DNA of 64,000 bases from Chloroflexota bacterium (GCA_028875225.1 JAPPFB010000025.1:50604-114603), one strand, 5' to 3'; shown: positions 40,868 to 51,792, counted from the first letter of the stretch. The notes: generated by a model not told the origin, from the letters alone. Translations and numbers: made by a program.

Positions 40868-42217
40868 CTAGCGACGGGCAAGCGGGGTGGTCGCGCCCGG
40901 CATCCCGGGCACCCGGCCCGAGGCGATGTCCTTCATGATTCCCTTGGCCTGCTTGAACTGGTTCAGCAGTTGGTTGACCTCTTGCGGACTGGTGCCGCTG
41001 CCCTTCGCGATCCGCCGACGTCGCGAGCCGTTGATCATGTCGGGTTTGCGCCGCTCCTCCGGCGTCATCGAGAGCACGATCGCCTCGAAGTGAGAGAAGA
41101 AGTCATCGTCGATCTCATCGACATTGATCTGGTTCTTGATCGAGCTCAGGCCGGGAATCATGCTCACGATCTGTGAGATCGGGCCCATTTGGCGGACCTT
41201 GCCGATCTGCTCAATGAAGTCCTCCAGGTCGAACTCACCGTCCTGCAATCGACGCCGCCAGACCTTCGCGTCCTGCTCGCCGAACTCTTCCGAGGCCCGC
41301 TCGACCAGCGTCGACATGTCGCCGCGCCCCAGGATCCGGCTGGCCAATCGGTCGGGATGAAACGACTCCAGCGCGTCGGGACGTTCGCCCACGCCGAGGA
41401 ACTTGATCGGCGCGCCGGTCACGGCGCGGATCGAGAGCGCCGCTCCGCCGCGCGCGTCGCCGTCCATTTTCGAAAGCACCACGCCCGAAATGCCTACCGC
41501 GTCGTCAAAGGCCGACGCCGCGTTGACGGCGTCCTGACCGGACATAGCGTCGGCGACCAGCAACACCTCGGTCGGACTGAAGCGATCACGCAGCTCCGTG
41601 ATCTCCGACATCATGTCTTCGTCGATATGGAGGCGACCGGCGGTGTCGACGATCACCGTCCCCGCGCCGATCTGTTCGGCCCGCTGGAGGCCCTGTTCCA
41701 CGATCCTGGCCGGCTGCTCGTCCGCGCCGAGATCAAAGACTTCGATCTCCAGTTGGCGTCCCAGCGCCTGGAGCTGGTCGATCGCCGCCGGCCGGTAGAC
41801 ATCGGCTGCAATCAGCAGCGGGCGGTCGCCCGCCTTTCGAGCCCGCAAGGCGAGCTTGGCCGACGTCGTCGTCTTGCCCGACCCCTGTAAGCCGACCATC
41901 AGGATGATCGTCGGTCCCTGCGAGGCTCGCTGCAGGCTCGGAGATTCCGTGCCCAGCAGCGCGACCAGCTCTTCGTTGATGATCTCGACGACCCGGTTGA
42001 GCGGCGTCGGCGACTTCATTACCTCATCGGTGTTGGCCCGTCCCCGGACCGCCTTGATGTAATCGCGCGCGACCTTGTAGTTGACGTCCGCCTCGAGCAA
42101 GGCCAGCCGAACTTCGCGCAACGCCGCCTCGAGATCCTTCTCAGAGATCGCGCCGCGACGGCCCAGCGTCGCAAAGACCCCCTGCAGCTTGCCGCTCAGC
42201 GCATCGAACATCGCCAT
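40868..42217 (-). CDS. ffh: Signal recognition particle protein Ffh
   Basis: MVGLQGSGKTTTSAKLALRARKAG; VDTAGRLHIDEDMM; LSKMDGDARGGAALSI; M domain with INGSRRRRIAKGSGTSPQEVNQLL. Confidence 0.97.
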   Translation of the reverse strand: MAMFDALSGKLQGVFATLGRRGAISEKDLEAALREVRLALLEADVNYKVARDYIKAVRGRANTDEVMKSPTPLNRVVEIINEELVALLGTESPSLQRASQGPTIILMVGLQGSGKTTTSAKLALRARKAGDRPLLIAADVYRPAAIDQLQALGRQLEIEVFDLGADEQPARIVEQGLQRAEQIGAGTVIVDTAGRLHIDEDMMSEITELRDRFSPTEVLLVADAMSGQDAVNAASAFDDAVGISGVVLSKMDGDARGGAALSIRAVTGAPIKFLGVGERPDALESFHPDRLASRILGRGDMSTLVERASEEFGEQDAKVWRRRLQDGEFDLEDFIEQIGKVRQMGPISQIVSMIPGLSSIKNQINVDEIDDDFFSHFEAIVLSMTPEERRKPDMINGSRRRRIAKGSGTSPQEVNQLLNQFKQAKGIMKDIASGRVPGMPGATTPLARR

Positions 42218-42232
42218 CGGGGTTAACCCTAG

Positions 42233-43270
42233 CTAGGACAGCCCAGCTTCGGCCATGCGGACGCAGAGGTCGCCGACGCGGACGCTGTAGCCCCACTCGT
42301 TGTCGTACCAGCTGACGACTTTGACCTGGGTGCCCTCGAGGACCATGGTCGAGAGCGCGTCGATGATCGAGGAGGCCGGCGAGCCCTTGAAGTCGCTGCT
42401 GACCAGCGGCTCGTCGGTGTAGTCGAGGATGCCGTTCAGCGGCGATTCGAGGTCGGTGGCGGCCTTCTCGAACGCGGCGTTGAGCTCCTCGGCGTCGGTG
42501 GCGCGCTCGGCGTCGATCACCAGGTCGACGACGGAGACGGTGCTGGTCGGGACGCGGTAGGCCATGCCGTTGAGCTTGCCGTTGAGGTGGGGCAAGACGA
42601 GTCCGACGGCCTTGGCGGCGCCGGTCGTGGTCGGGATGATGTTCATCGCCGCGGCGCGGGCGCGGCGCAGGTCGCTGTGTACGGTATCGAGGATCGCCTG
42701 GTCGTTGGTGTAGGCGTGGATCGTGGACATGATCCCGCTCTTAATGCCGACGGTGTCGTCGAGCACCTTGGCCATTGGGGCGAGGCAGTTGGTGGTGCAC
42801 GATGCGTTGGAGACGACGTGGTGCGAGGCAGGGTCGTAGGCGTCGTCGTTGACGCCGAGCACCATGGTCAAATCCTCGTTCTTGGCTGGAGCGGAGATCA
42901 CGACCTTGGACGGTCCGTGGTTGAGGTGGCCGCGCGCCCTGTCAGCGTCGGTGAAGATGCCCGTCGATTCGACGACAATCTGGACTCCGTAGTCGCCCCA
43001 GGGGATCTGCCCGGGGTCGCGCTCCGAGATCACGGCGATGCGTTGGCCGTCGATCACGAGGTCGCCATCGATGACATCGACTTCGCCCGGGTAGCGGCCG
43101 TAGTTGGTGTCGTACTTGAACAGGTGGGCGTTGGTTTCGGAGTCGGTGAGATCGTTGATCGCGACGACCTCGAGGTCATCGCCGTGGAAGTCGAGCATGC
43201 CCTTCAGCACCTGCCGCCCGATGCGGCCGAAGCCGTTGATGCCGATGTTCGTCGTCACGAGGTTCTCCAA
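42233..43270 (-). CDS. gap: Glyceraldehyde-3-phosphate dehydrogenase, type I
   Basis: [51 protein letters not shown]. Confidence 0.97.
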   Translation of the reverse strand: MENLVTTNIGINGFGRIGRQVLKGMLDFHGDDLEVVAINDLTDSETNAHLFKYDTNYGRYPGEVDVIDGDLVIDGQRIAVISERDPGQIPWGDYGVQIVVESTGIFTDADRARGHLNHGPSKVVISAPAKNEDLTMVLGVNDDAYDPASHHVVSNASCTTNCLAPMAKVLDDTVGIKSGIMSTIHAYTNDQAILDTVHSDLRRARAAAMNIIPTTTGAAKAVGLVLPHLNGKLNGMAYRVPTSTVSVVDLVIDAERATDAEELNAAFEKAATDLESPLNGILDYTDEPLVSSDFKGSPASSIIDALSTMVLEGTQVKVVSWYDNEWGYSVRVGDLCVRMAEAGLS

Positions 43271-43437
43271 AGTGTGTGCGGGAGGATGAGTTCACTCGCA
43301 GGATCGCAGAGGCAGGCGATGCGCTCAACCCTGGTGGATGCAGAACTGAATCAGTTCGCTATATCGAACACACAATCGACGTTGCATCTATATTCGCCTT
43401 AGCGCGGAGAGGCTGAGACAGAGCTGAGGAGTCGCAC

Positions 43438-44160
43438 GTGGGCGAGAACCGAGGTACCAGAGTGTTGTTTCTGGATGACTCTGGGAAGCCGTCGTTCAAC
43501 GACCCAACTCAAGCCGTCGTCGTGGGAGGATTCTCGGTGCGAACAGAACGTGTTCCGAGGCTGAGTCGGAACATCATTGGAGCGAAGACTCGGTACTTCT
43601 CCGCGCGAGGAGACGCCAGTAGCTGGGAGCTCAAGACGCGAGGCCTATTGAGATCGAATCGCCTGAGGAGAACAAGGCGCTTGAGCTTCGCCATGGAGAT
43701 TGTCCGCATCCTCGAGCGACTCAGCTGCACGGTGTACACAGCCAGCATCGACAAGCGTCGCGTGTTCCATGAGATGGAACCAGAGGCGGCGATGCTCCTG
43801 CAGCTTCGCGGTCTCTCGGAGCATTTCGCCGTCGAATGCGCACTGAACAACGAGATTGGTCTTCTCGTGTCCGATTGGTCGGGGAAGCGACTCGATGCGA
43901 TGGTCAGCCGCAACCTCGCGAGATTCAATTCGAGGAACGAGTTGCCCTTGCATCCCAGTGTCTACTTTTCGGATTCAGTCAGCTCTCAGGCAATACAGGT
44001 GGCTGATCTGGTTGCAGGAGTGAGGCGTCGCGTGCTGGAGGGAGACCGGCAGATTCAGGATCTTGCCGCTGCTTTTGGAGAAGTGCGATCACTTCCGCAG
44101 GAAGTTGAATTGCGGACCCACACGGGCAAGCGATTCAGCACCGCGATTCAAATCATCTAG
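43438..44160 (+). CDS. DUF3800-like protein
   Basis: RVLFLDDSGKPSFNDPTQAVVVGGFSV at N-term and YFSDSVSSQAIQVADLVAGVRRRVLEGD near C-term. Confidence 0.65.
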   Translation: MGENRGTRVLFLDDSGKPSFNDPTQAVVVGGFSVRTERVPRLSRNIIGAKTRYFSARGDASSWELKTRGLLRSNRLRRTRRLSFAMEIVRILERLSCTVYTASIDKRRVFHEMEPEAAMLLQLRGLSEHFAVECALNNEIGLLVSDWSGKRLDAMVSRNLARFNSRNELPLHPSVYFSDSVSSQAIQVADLVAGVRRRVLEGDRQIQDLAAAFGEVRSLPQEVELRTHTGKRFSTAIQII

Positions 44161-44333
44161 CCCAGGTTTGGCATGGCCCGATCGTGATAAATTGGTGTGG
44201 GCTTGGGGAACGTGGTTAGTAAGCGCAAGCCGAATATGACCGCCGAACTCAAGCTGTCCGGGGACCGGAACGCACGGTACCCCTATTGGCCGGGCGAGAG
44301 CACTCTCGTCCGGCCACCTTTGTGCCTGGATTT

Positions 44334-45221
44334 CTACAGCAGGATTCGCTTGGGTGCGCCGGAGGGTTGGCGGCGGTAGTTGTCGATCAGGAGGCGCTGC
44401 CGGCCTTGATCGATGATCCACTCGGCTCGGCAGCGGCGCTGATCCTGGAGAATGGTCTGGCTCTGGCGGTGCAGGCGCTGGTACTCCTGACGATCCTCCG
44501 ACTCAACTCCGAAGAGGCCGCTGCCGACGGCGAATCGACACTGGCGGTCCTGGATCACCATCTGCCAGCCGAACAGCAGTTGCGCCCAGCCGAGGTGGAA
44601 GGCCTCGTCGGCCCAGTTGACGAGGAATCGCTTGTCGTGCGATCCGTCGGCTGTGAGCAGGGCGGAGGCGCCGAAGTGCGATCGTGAGAGTTCCGAGACG
44701 GCGCGGTAGGCGTCGGCCGTCTCGGGCGCCATCGCTATCGTCTGACCGGCCATGAATTGGCCCATCCCGATCTCGGTCGCGTGGTGTTCGGCATTGTTCG
44801 ACCAGGAATCTCGCAGCCAGTCCTCGAATTCAACTTGCTCGTCGCCGACGACAGCCTGTTCCGCTCCCAGCCACTCCATCGTGCCTCTGAGTAGCGGTAA
44901 GGTCGCCGAGTATGCCGCACGAGCCGTGAGCGCTCGCGCTTCGAGGCCGCCGCTGTAGATCCGGGACCAGAACAGCAGCGCGGAGGCATAACGCCGGTTG
45001 CGGAACGAGGAACCATAAGACTGCTCGACGATCTTGCGCTGCAAGGTGAATGCGTCGTTGAGCCAGCGCAGGTCGAGGGACAGGGCGAAGGTCGTTTCGC
45101 GGAACGCGTCTCGTCGCGGTTGCGGTTCGTCATCGCCCGGTTTGCGCAGCGCAGGCGTCTCGGCGGGGAAGGTGATGGGGGAGATTCGTTGCCTGGGAGG
45201 ATCAGGCGAATCCGAGCTCAT
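44334..45221 (-). CDS. Hypothetical protein
   Basis: 295-aa ORF with 4-bp start/stop overlap to the upstream gene on the same strand; no family recognised. Confidence 0.65.
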   Translation of the reverse strand: MSSDSPDPPRQRISPITFPAETPALRKPGDDEPQPRRDAFRETTFALSLDLRWLNDAFTLQRKIVEQSYGSSFRNRRYASALLFWSRIYSGGLEARALTARAAYSATLPLLRGTMEWLGAEQAVVGDEQVEFEDWLRDSWSNNAEHHATEIGMGQFMAGQTIAMAPETADAYRAVSELSRSHFGASALLTADGSHDKRFLVNWADEAFHLGWAQLLFGWQMVIQDRQCRFAVGSGLFGVESEDRQEYQRLHRQSQTILQDQRRCRAEWIIDQGRQRLLIDNYRRQPSGAPKRILL

Positions 45222-45769
45222 GGTCCGGCGGTTCCTTGCTCGCCGCCGGCGAGCAGGGCCTCGAGCCAGACCAACAGTCGCTCGCTTTGCGCGTCGATGA
45301 ACGGGCGATCGGGATGCCAGGCCCAGAGTTCGCGGACGACTTCCAGGGTGGACCAGGTGCTGCCCTCGCCACCGCTGACGATCTGCACCAGCCGGAACGC
45401 GACCTGATCGGCGGTCCAGACCAGAGGGCGTTCGTAGTCCAGGATCCGCGTGGCCTGGGTCAGGGCGCGAATCCAGCGGTCGACGGTATCGAATGCGACT
45501 CGTCGATCCATGAGCAGCGCGCGCAGGGCCAGGACTTCCGGCAGATCGACCACGCGAGCGGGGGGACGGTCAGGAGGCGGCACGGGTTCCGGACCGTCGT
45601 CCTCGGGGAAATCCTCAAGGGAGGTGGACCAGGCGCTCGCCGGGATTCGACGAAGCTCGTTGTAGACCAATGCGCCGCCGGAACCTGAGTTCCACCAGTT
45701 GCGCAGTCGCTCGTGCCGAGTCAGCGGGCGCGGCGATACATCGGAGTTGGAGGACGTCGAGGGCGGCAC
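45218..45769 (-). CDS. Hypothetical protein
   Basis: 183-aa ORF, translationally coupled to 44334-45221; no family recognised. Confidence 0.65.
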   Translation of the reverse strand: MPPSTSSNSDVSPRPLTRHERLRNWWNSGSGGALVYNELRRIPASAWSTSLEDFPEDDGPEPVPPPDRPPARVVDLPEVLALRALLMDRRVAFDTVDRWIRALTQATRILDYERPLVWTADQVAFRLVQIVSGGEGSTWSTLEVVRELWAWHPDRPFIDAQSERLLVWLEALLAGGEQGTAGP

Positions 45770-45977
45770 GTGCCAAGGTTATCGCAGGTGTTTCTGTCTG
45801 CCGATAACGCAGTCGGTTTGTTGACTGGGCGTTACGTGGAACAACTGATTACCGCGATTACGTATGCCCCACGCGTGGTCTCGCCGCTGCTTGCTAGAGC
45901 GGATCCAGCGCCGACGCCTGTTGTTGGCGCTGCGGCAACGCACATTCCGGCGAGCACGAAGGAGACGACGCAGCAAC

Positions 45978-46892
45978 ATGGAACACGAAATCCAGCAGTT
46001 TCTGACCTACATGGCGGCGGAACGTGGGGCGTCAGCCAACACGATCTCGGCCTATCGCAACGACCTGGCTCAGCTGCGCTCCTACTTCGTCGAGCAACAG
46101 GGCGACAACGAATCGACGCTGCCGCCGATCGAGGAGGTCGACGCCGAGCAGCTCCAGGAGTACATCGTCCATCTGCGCGAGCAGCAGTACGCCGCGGCGA
46201 CCGTGGCGCGCAAGGTCGCGGCGGTGAAGAGCCTGTTCAGCTACCTCCACGGCGAGGGTCTGATTGAGGTCAATCCGGCCGAGCAACTGTCGTCGCCGCG
46301 GGTCGGCCGCAGTTTGCCGAGAACCCTGACGATCCAGGAAGTGGACGCATTGCTTGAGCAGCCGGGCCGCTGGGACACACCCGAGGCGGCACGGGACCAG
46401 GCGATGCTGGAAATGTTGTACGCGACCGGCATGCGCGTGTCGGAGTTCGTTTCGCTCGATCTTTCCTCGATCGAGCTGCAGGGCCAGCGCGCGTCGGTCC
46501 GATGCGTGGGCAAGGGTCGACGCGAGCGGTTGATTCCGATTCACTCGGCAGCGGTGGCGGCCCTGCATCACTACCTGCAGGAGGCGCGGCCCAAGCTGGC
46601 TCGCGGACGTCGTGAGGTGGCATTGTTCATCAACCGTCGGGGGGAGCGCCTGACGCGACAGGGCGTCTGGCTGATCATCAAGAACTACGCCGAGGCGGCC
46701 GGTATCTCGGGCGTGACGCCGCACACGCTGCGCCACAGCTTCGCCACGCATCTGTTGCGCGGCGCGGCGCCGCTGCGCAACGTGCAGGAGCTGATGGGCC
46801 ACGCGAACATCTCGACGACCCAGCTCTACACGCAGTTGACGGACGAGCATCTGCGGGACGTTTACGATCGGGCACATCCGCGCGCCAGCTAG
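45978..46892 (+). CDS. Tyrosine recombinase XerC/XerD
   Basis: MEHEIQQFLTYMAAERGASANTISAYRNDLAQLRSYF; ATGMRVSEFVSL; HTLRHSFATHLLRGAAPLRNVQELMGHANISTTQLYTQL. Confidence 0.94.
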   Translation: MEHEIQQFLTYMAAERGASANTISAYRNDLAQLRSYFVEQQGDNESTLPPIEEVDAEQLQEYIVHLREQQYAAATVARKVAAVKSLFSYLHGEGLIEVNPAEQLSSPRVGRSLPRTLTIQEVDALLEQPGRWDTPEAARDQAMLEMLYATGMRVSEFVSLDLSSIELQGQRASVRCVGKGRRERLIPIHSAAVAALHHYLQEARPKLARGRREVALFINRRGERLTRQGVWLIIKNYAEAAGISGVTPHTLRHSFATHLLRGAAPLRNVQELMGHANISTTQLYTQLTDEHLRDVYDRAHPRAS

Positions 46893-48233
<1,341 letters not shown>

Positions 48234-48263
48234 CTGGGTCGTGTTCGCGCCTCCTCCACTGCC

Positions 48264-48407
48264 GTCTTTCCCGCGCTTGCCGCGGGAATCTCGCAGCCTT
48301 CGGCACTAATCCACGCGACCGGGAACCTGTTGGTTTGCGGTCGCTTTGCCGTGTGATGACCGGCGTTCAGTTGATGTCGAGATACTCGCGTCAAGCGCGG
48401 GTATGAC
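48264..48407. repeat. Palindromic-terminus repeat element (144 bp) between convergent eno and uvrC
   Basis: GTCTTTCCCGCGCTTGCCGCGGGAATCTCGC ... GTCGAGATACTCGCGTCAAGCGCGGGTATGAC. Confidence 0.78.
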
Positions 48408-48419
48408 GGGAACGTGGTA

Positions 48420-50363
48420 TCAGAGTTCGAGTTTGAGTTGTTCGGCCAGGCGTTGGGTCATGCCGGGGGTGGCGGCGATGTCGGTGACGTCGGCTTCGCG
48501 GATGGCCTGGAGGGAGCCGAATTTGCGCAGGAGGGCCTTCTTGCGGCGGGGGCCGATTCCCTTAATCCGGTCGAGGGTGCTCTGCGAGGTTTGCCGGGCA
48601 CGGAGGCGGCGGTGGTAGGAGATGGCGAAGCGGTGGGCCTCGTCGCGGATGCGTTGGACGAGGTAGAGGCCCTGCGAGCGTCGATCGAGGCGGACCGGGT
48701 CGGAGGAGTCGACCTGGAAGAGCAGCTCCTCGCGCTTGGCGAGGCCGGCCAGCGGGATGTCGTCGACGGCGAGATTGCGCATGACGTCGTGTGCGGCCGA
48801 GACCTGGCCCTTCCCGCCGTCGACGATGACGAGGTCCGGGATTGCTGCCCAGCCTTCAGAGTCGGACTCGGACTGATCGTCGTCGCTCCGAGGAGTGGAC
48901 GGCTCGTCAGGCACATCGAAGCCCTGTGATCGTTCGGCGCGGCGTTCTTCACCGAGTCGCTTGAAGCGGCGCTGGATGACTTCGGCCATCGAGGCGAAGT
49001 CGTTCGGACCGTCGCTGGTGTCGACCGTCTTGATCCGGAAGCGGCGGTATTCGCTGGTCGCCGGACGGCCGTCGAGGAAGACGACCATGGAGGCGACGAC
49101 GTTCGAGCCCTGGGTGTTGGAGATGTCGTAGCACTCGATCCGTTTCGGCGGCGCCGGCAGACTGAGCGCTTCTTCGAGTTCTTCCAGGGCGGCGTCGGTG
49201 CGGCCCCGGTCGGCCATCCAGCGGACGCGCGACATTTGGAGGGTCTCGGAGGCGTTTTCGGTCGCCATAGCGACCAGACGACGCTTGTCTCCGCGTTTGG
49301 GATGGCGAACCTCGACCTTTGAGCCGCGCTTGTCCGAGAGCCAGCTCTGCAGCAGCTCGAGGTCGTCGACATCGTCGGGTATCAGGACCAGTCTGGGCGG
49401 ATGCAATCCGCTCTCGTAGTGCTGCCGCAGGAAGGAGGCGATCACCGAGCCGGCCGATTCGTCCTTGACGCCGGCGACGTTGAAATGGTCGGAGCCGGCC
49501 ATGTTCTGGCCGCGAATGAACAGCACCTGCACGACTGCTTCGTCGCCGTCAACGGCGAGACCGAAGACATCGATCTCGGCGGCCGAGGTGTCGGCGGTGA
49601 GCTGGGTTTCGGTGACCCGCTCGACGGCGCTGATCTGGTCGCGCAGCTGGGCCGCGCGCTCGAAGTTAAGCTCTTCGGCGGCGTCGGTCATTGCCGACTT
49701 GAGCTGTTTGACGACCGTTTCGCTCTTGCCGTCGAGGAAGAGCATGGTCTGGTCGATCACCTCGTTGTATTCGTCGGGGGTGCAGAACGAGGTGCAGGGC
49801 GCGATGCAGCGGCGGATGTAGTACTCGAGACAGGGGCGGGGATCTGAGCCGGTGATCTCCTTGTCGCAGGAACGCCAGGGGAAGAGCTTCTTGACCAGGT
49901 CGAGGGTGGTTCGGACGGACTTGGCCGAGGCGTATGGGCCGAAGTAGCGGCTGCCGTCCTTTGCGACTCGACGGGCGATGGTGACTCGCGGCCAGGGGGC
50001 ATCGACGTCGATCTTGAGGTACGGATAGTGCTTGTCGTCCTTGAGCCGGACGTTGAAGAAGGGCTGATGGCGTTTGACCAACGTCGCTTCCAGATGCAGC
50101 GCGTCCTGCTCGGTGTGGGTGGTGACGACCTCGAGCTGCGAAATGCGTCCGGCGAGCACGCGGGTCTTGCCTTCGAGCGAACGCGGCGAGCCGAAGTAAC
50201 TGCGCACCCGCGAGCGAAGGTTGGCCGCCTTGCCGATGTAGATCACGCGGTCGTTGGCGTCGCGGAAGGTGTAAACGCCCGGTTTTGCGGGCAGCGCGGC
50301 GACCTGCGCCTGGAGTTGGGCTCGGGTCTGTTCGGGGGTGGGAGGGGCCGCTTCGGTGGTCAC
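48420..50363 (-). CDS. uvrC: Excinuclease ABC subunit C
   Basis: GIY-YIG domain LPAKPGVYTFRDANDRVIYIGKAANLRSRVRSYF; KDDKHYPYLKI; C-terminal HhH. Confidence 0.97.
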   Translation of the reverse strand: MTTEAAPPTPEQTRAQLQAQVAALPAKPGVYTFRDANDRVIYIGKAANLRSRVRSYFGSPRSLEGKTRVLAGRISQLEVVTTHTEQDALHLEATLVKRHQPFFNVRLKDDKHYPYLKIDVDAPWPRVTIARRVAKDGSRYFGPYASAKSVRTTLDLVKKLFPWRSCDKEITGSDPRPCLEYYIRRCIAPCTSFCTPDEYNEVIDQTMLFLDGKSETVVKQLKSAMTDAAEELNFERAAQLRDQISAVERVTETQLTADTSAAEIDVFGLAVDGDEAVVQVLFIRGQNMAGSDHFNVAGVKDESAGSVIASFLRQHYESGLHPPRLVLIPDDVDDLELLQSWLSDKRGSKVEVRHPKRGDKRRLVAMATENASETLQMSRVRWMADRGRTDAALEELEEALSLPAPPKRIECYDISNTQGSNVVASMVVFLDGRPATSEYRRFRIKTVDTSDGPNDFASMAEVIQRRFKRLGEERRAERSQGFDVPDEPSTPRSDDDQSESDSEGWAAIPDLVIVDGGKGQVSAAHDVMRNLAVDDIPLAGLAKREELLFQVDSSDPVRLDRRSQGLYLVQRIRDEAHRFAISYHRRLRARQTSQSTLDRIKGIGPRRKKALLRKFGSLQAIREADVTDIAATPGMTQRLAEQLKLEL

Positions 50364-50414
50364 GGATTCAGCCTAGCGAAGCGACGGTCGGGGGTTGCGG
50401 GCGATGGTACCGGA

Positions 50415-50451
50415 GGGCCCTCGCCCTAGCCCTCTCCCTCGGGGAGAGGGG
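50415..50451. repeat. Dispersed GGGCCCTC...CCCTCTCCCTCGGGGAGAGGGG repeat, inverted copy at 28268-28313
   Basis: Matches the reverse complement of AGCCCCCTCTCCCCGAAGGAGAGGGATGGGGTGAGGGCCCTGCCCC. Confidence 0.55.
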
Positions 50452-50479
50452 ATCAGAGCGGAGGCCGTGCAACACGCTT

Positions 50480-50509
50480 CGAGATACCCGCGACAAGCGC
50501 GGGTATGAC
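50480..50509. repeat. Solo right terminus of the palindromic-terminus repeat family
   Basis: CGAGATACCCGCGACAAGCGCGGGTATGAC. Confidence 0.7.
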
Positions 50510-50535
50510 TGGTTTGTTGCCGCGGGACCTGAAGG

Positions 50536-50612
50536 TGGCGCGCCCGGCAGGACTTGAACCTGCGACCTCTGCCTCCGCAGGGCAGCGCTCTAATCCGCTG
50601 AGCTACGGGCGC
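50536..50612 (-). tRNA. tRNA-Arg, anticodon reads GCG
   Basis: GCGCCCGTAGCTCAGCGGATTAGAGCGCTGCCCTGCGGAGGCAGAGGTCGCAGGTTCAAGTCCTGCCGGGCGCGCCA; loop CTGCGGA. Confidence 0.9.
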
Positions 50613-50658
50613 GTGGAATGTGACCGGGGTGGTGTAGCGGGTGGAAGTGTTGGAGTGA

Positions 50659-50745
<87 letters not shown>

Positions 50746-50835
50746 AGCGTTGGGGAGCAGTTGGCGCTCCAGTTGATTTCTCCGTGTTCTCCCGTTGCGA
50801 GCCAACCTCCCTCAGCGTATTCGTCGATGGTGTGA

Positions 50836-50912
50836 TGGTGGGCGATGCAGGACTTGAACCTGCGGCCTCTCGGATGTGAACCGAACGCTCTAGCCAGCTG
50901 AGCTAATCGCCC
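50836..50912 (-). tRNA. tRNA-Val (anticodon CAC)
   Basis: GGGCGATTAGCTCAGCTGGCTAGAGCGTTCGGTTCACATCCGAGAGGCCGCAGGTTCAAGTCCTGCATCGCCCACCA. Confidence 0.94.
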
Positions 50913-50925
50913 GATGCGTCGGTAG

Positions 50926-51001
50926 TGGTAGCAGCGGCAGGACTCGAACCTGCGACACGGGGCTTATGAGTCCCCTGCTCTGCCAACTGAGCTACGCTGC
51001 C
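50926..51001 (-). tRNA. tRNA with CAT anticodon (Met, elongator likely)
   Basis: GGCAGCGTAGCTCAGTTGGCAGAGCAGGGGACTCATAAGCCCCGTGTCGCAGGTTCGAGTCCTGCCGCTGCTACCA. Confidence 0.9.
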
Positions 51002-51141
51002 ACGCTCGCTCAGGGTATCCCAACCTATCGAGCGATGCGGTTGCCGTCAAAGCGTCGGCAGGGCTGCCGAGCGATGACGCACACCCTGATCGCATACTCT
51101 GACGCAGATATTGGTCCAGCCGGACGCGGACGGACTCGGCC

Positions 51142-51750
51142 ATGGCGCTTGAATGGCGACCCAGCGACCCCAGATCCTCGCTCTCGGGACAGATCCTGGT
51201 CGCCTCGCGTCACCTGGCCGATCCGAACTTCTTCCGCACGGTGGTGTTGATCCTGGAGCATGGCGACGGCGCGCTGGGCGTGGTGCTCAACCGTCCCACG
51301 GCGATCGCGATTGAGGAGGTCGTTCCTGCCTGGATCGGCCTGTCCGCGCAGCCAGCGGTCGTATTCCACGGCGGACCGGTCGAGCGCACGGCCGCGATCG
51401 GCCTGGCCCGTCCCGACGGTCCCCTCGAACCGGACCAGACGTGGTTCTCGTTGACGATTGACGAACCCGGTCGGGAGCTGGGGATCGTCAATCTGAGCGC
51501 AGAGCCGGGGGACCTGGCCGGCGTCGTCCGTGATTTGCGGATCTACTCGGGATACTCTGGATGGAGTCCGGGGCAACTTGAGAGCGAGATCCAGGCTGGA
51601 GGTTGGTTGGTGCTCGACCACGTCGAATTCGACGGGGCATTCGATCCGCTGACCAGCGATCCGGCCACACTCTGGAACCAGGCCTCAAGCGCGGCCGCGA
51701 GCGGGCAGGGAGTCAGGGCCATCGACGGGCCGTCGGTGGAGAACAACTAG
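51142..51750 (+). CDS. YqgE/AlgH family protein (UPF0301)
   Basis: LSGQILVASRHLADPNFFRTVVLILEHGDGALGVVLNRPT; VFHGGPVER; IYSGYSGWSPGQLESEIQAGGWLV. Confidence 0.92.
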   Translation: MALEWRPSDPRSSLSGQILVASRHLADPNFFRTVVLILEHGDGALGVVLNRPTAIAIEEVVPAWIGLSAQPAVVFHGGPVERTAAIGLARPDGPLEPDQTWFSLTIDEPGRELGIVNLSAEPGDLAGVVRDLRIYSGYSGWSPGQLESEIQAGGWLVLDHVEFDGAFDPLTSDPATLWNQASSAAASGQGVRAIDGPSVENN

Positions 51751-51792
51751 CGCGACCCGACTCATCCGAGCGGGCGAGCAGCGGTCGAGGAG

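Noticed and set aside
44197-44379. 60-aa plus-strand ORF
   Set aside because: No convincing ribosome-binding site and it runs into the antisense of the hypothetical gene at 44334
45978-46892. Tyrosine recombinase as integrase of a mobile element
   Set aside because: Sequence reads as housekeeping XerC/D; no attachment-site duplication or phage/ICE genes nearby
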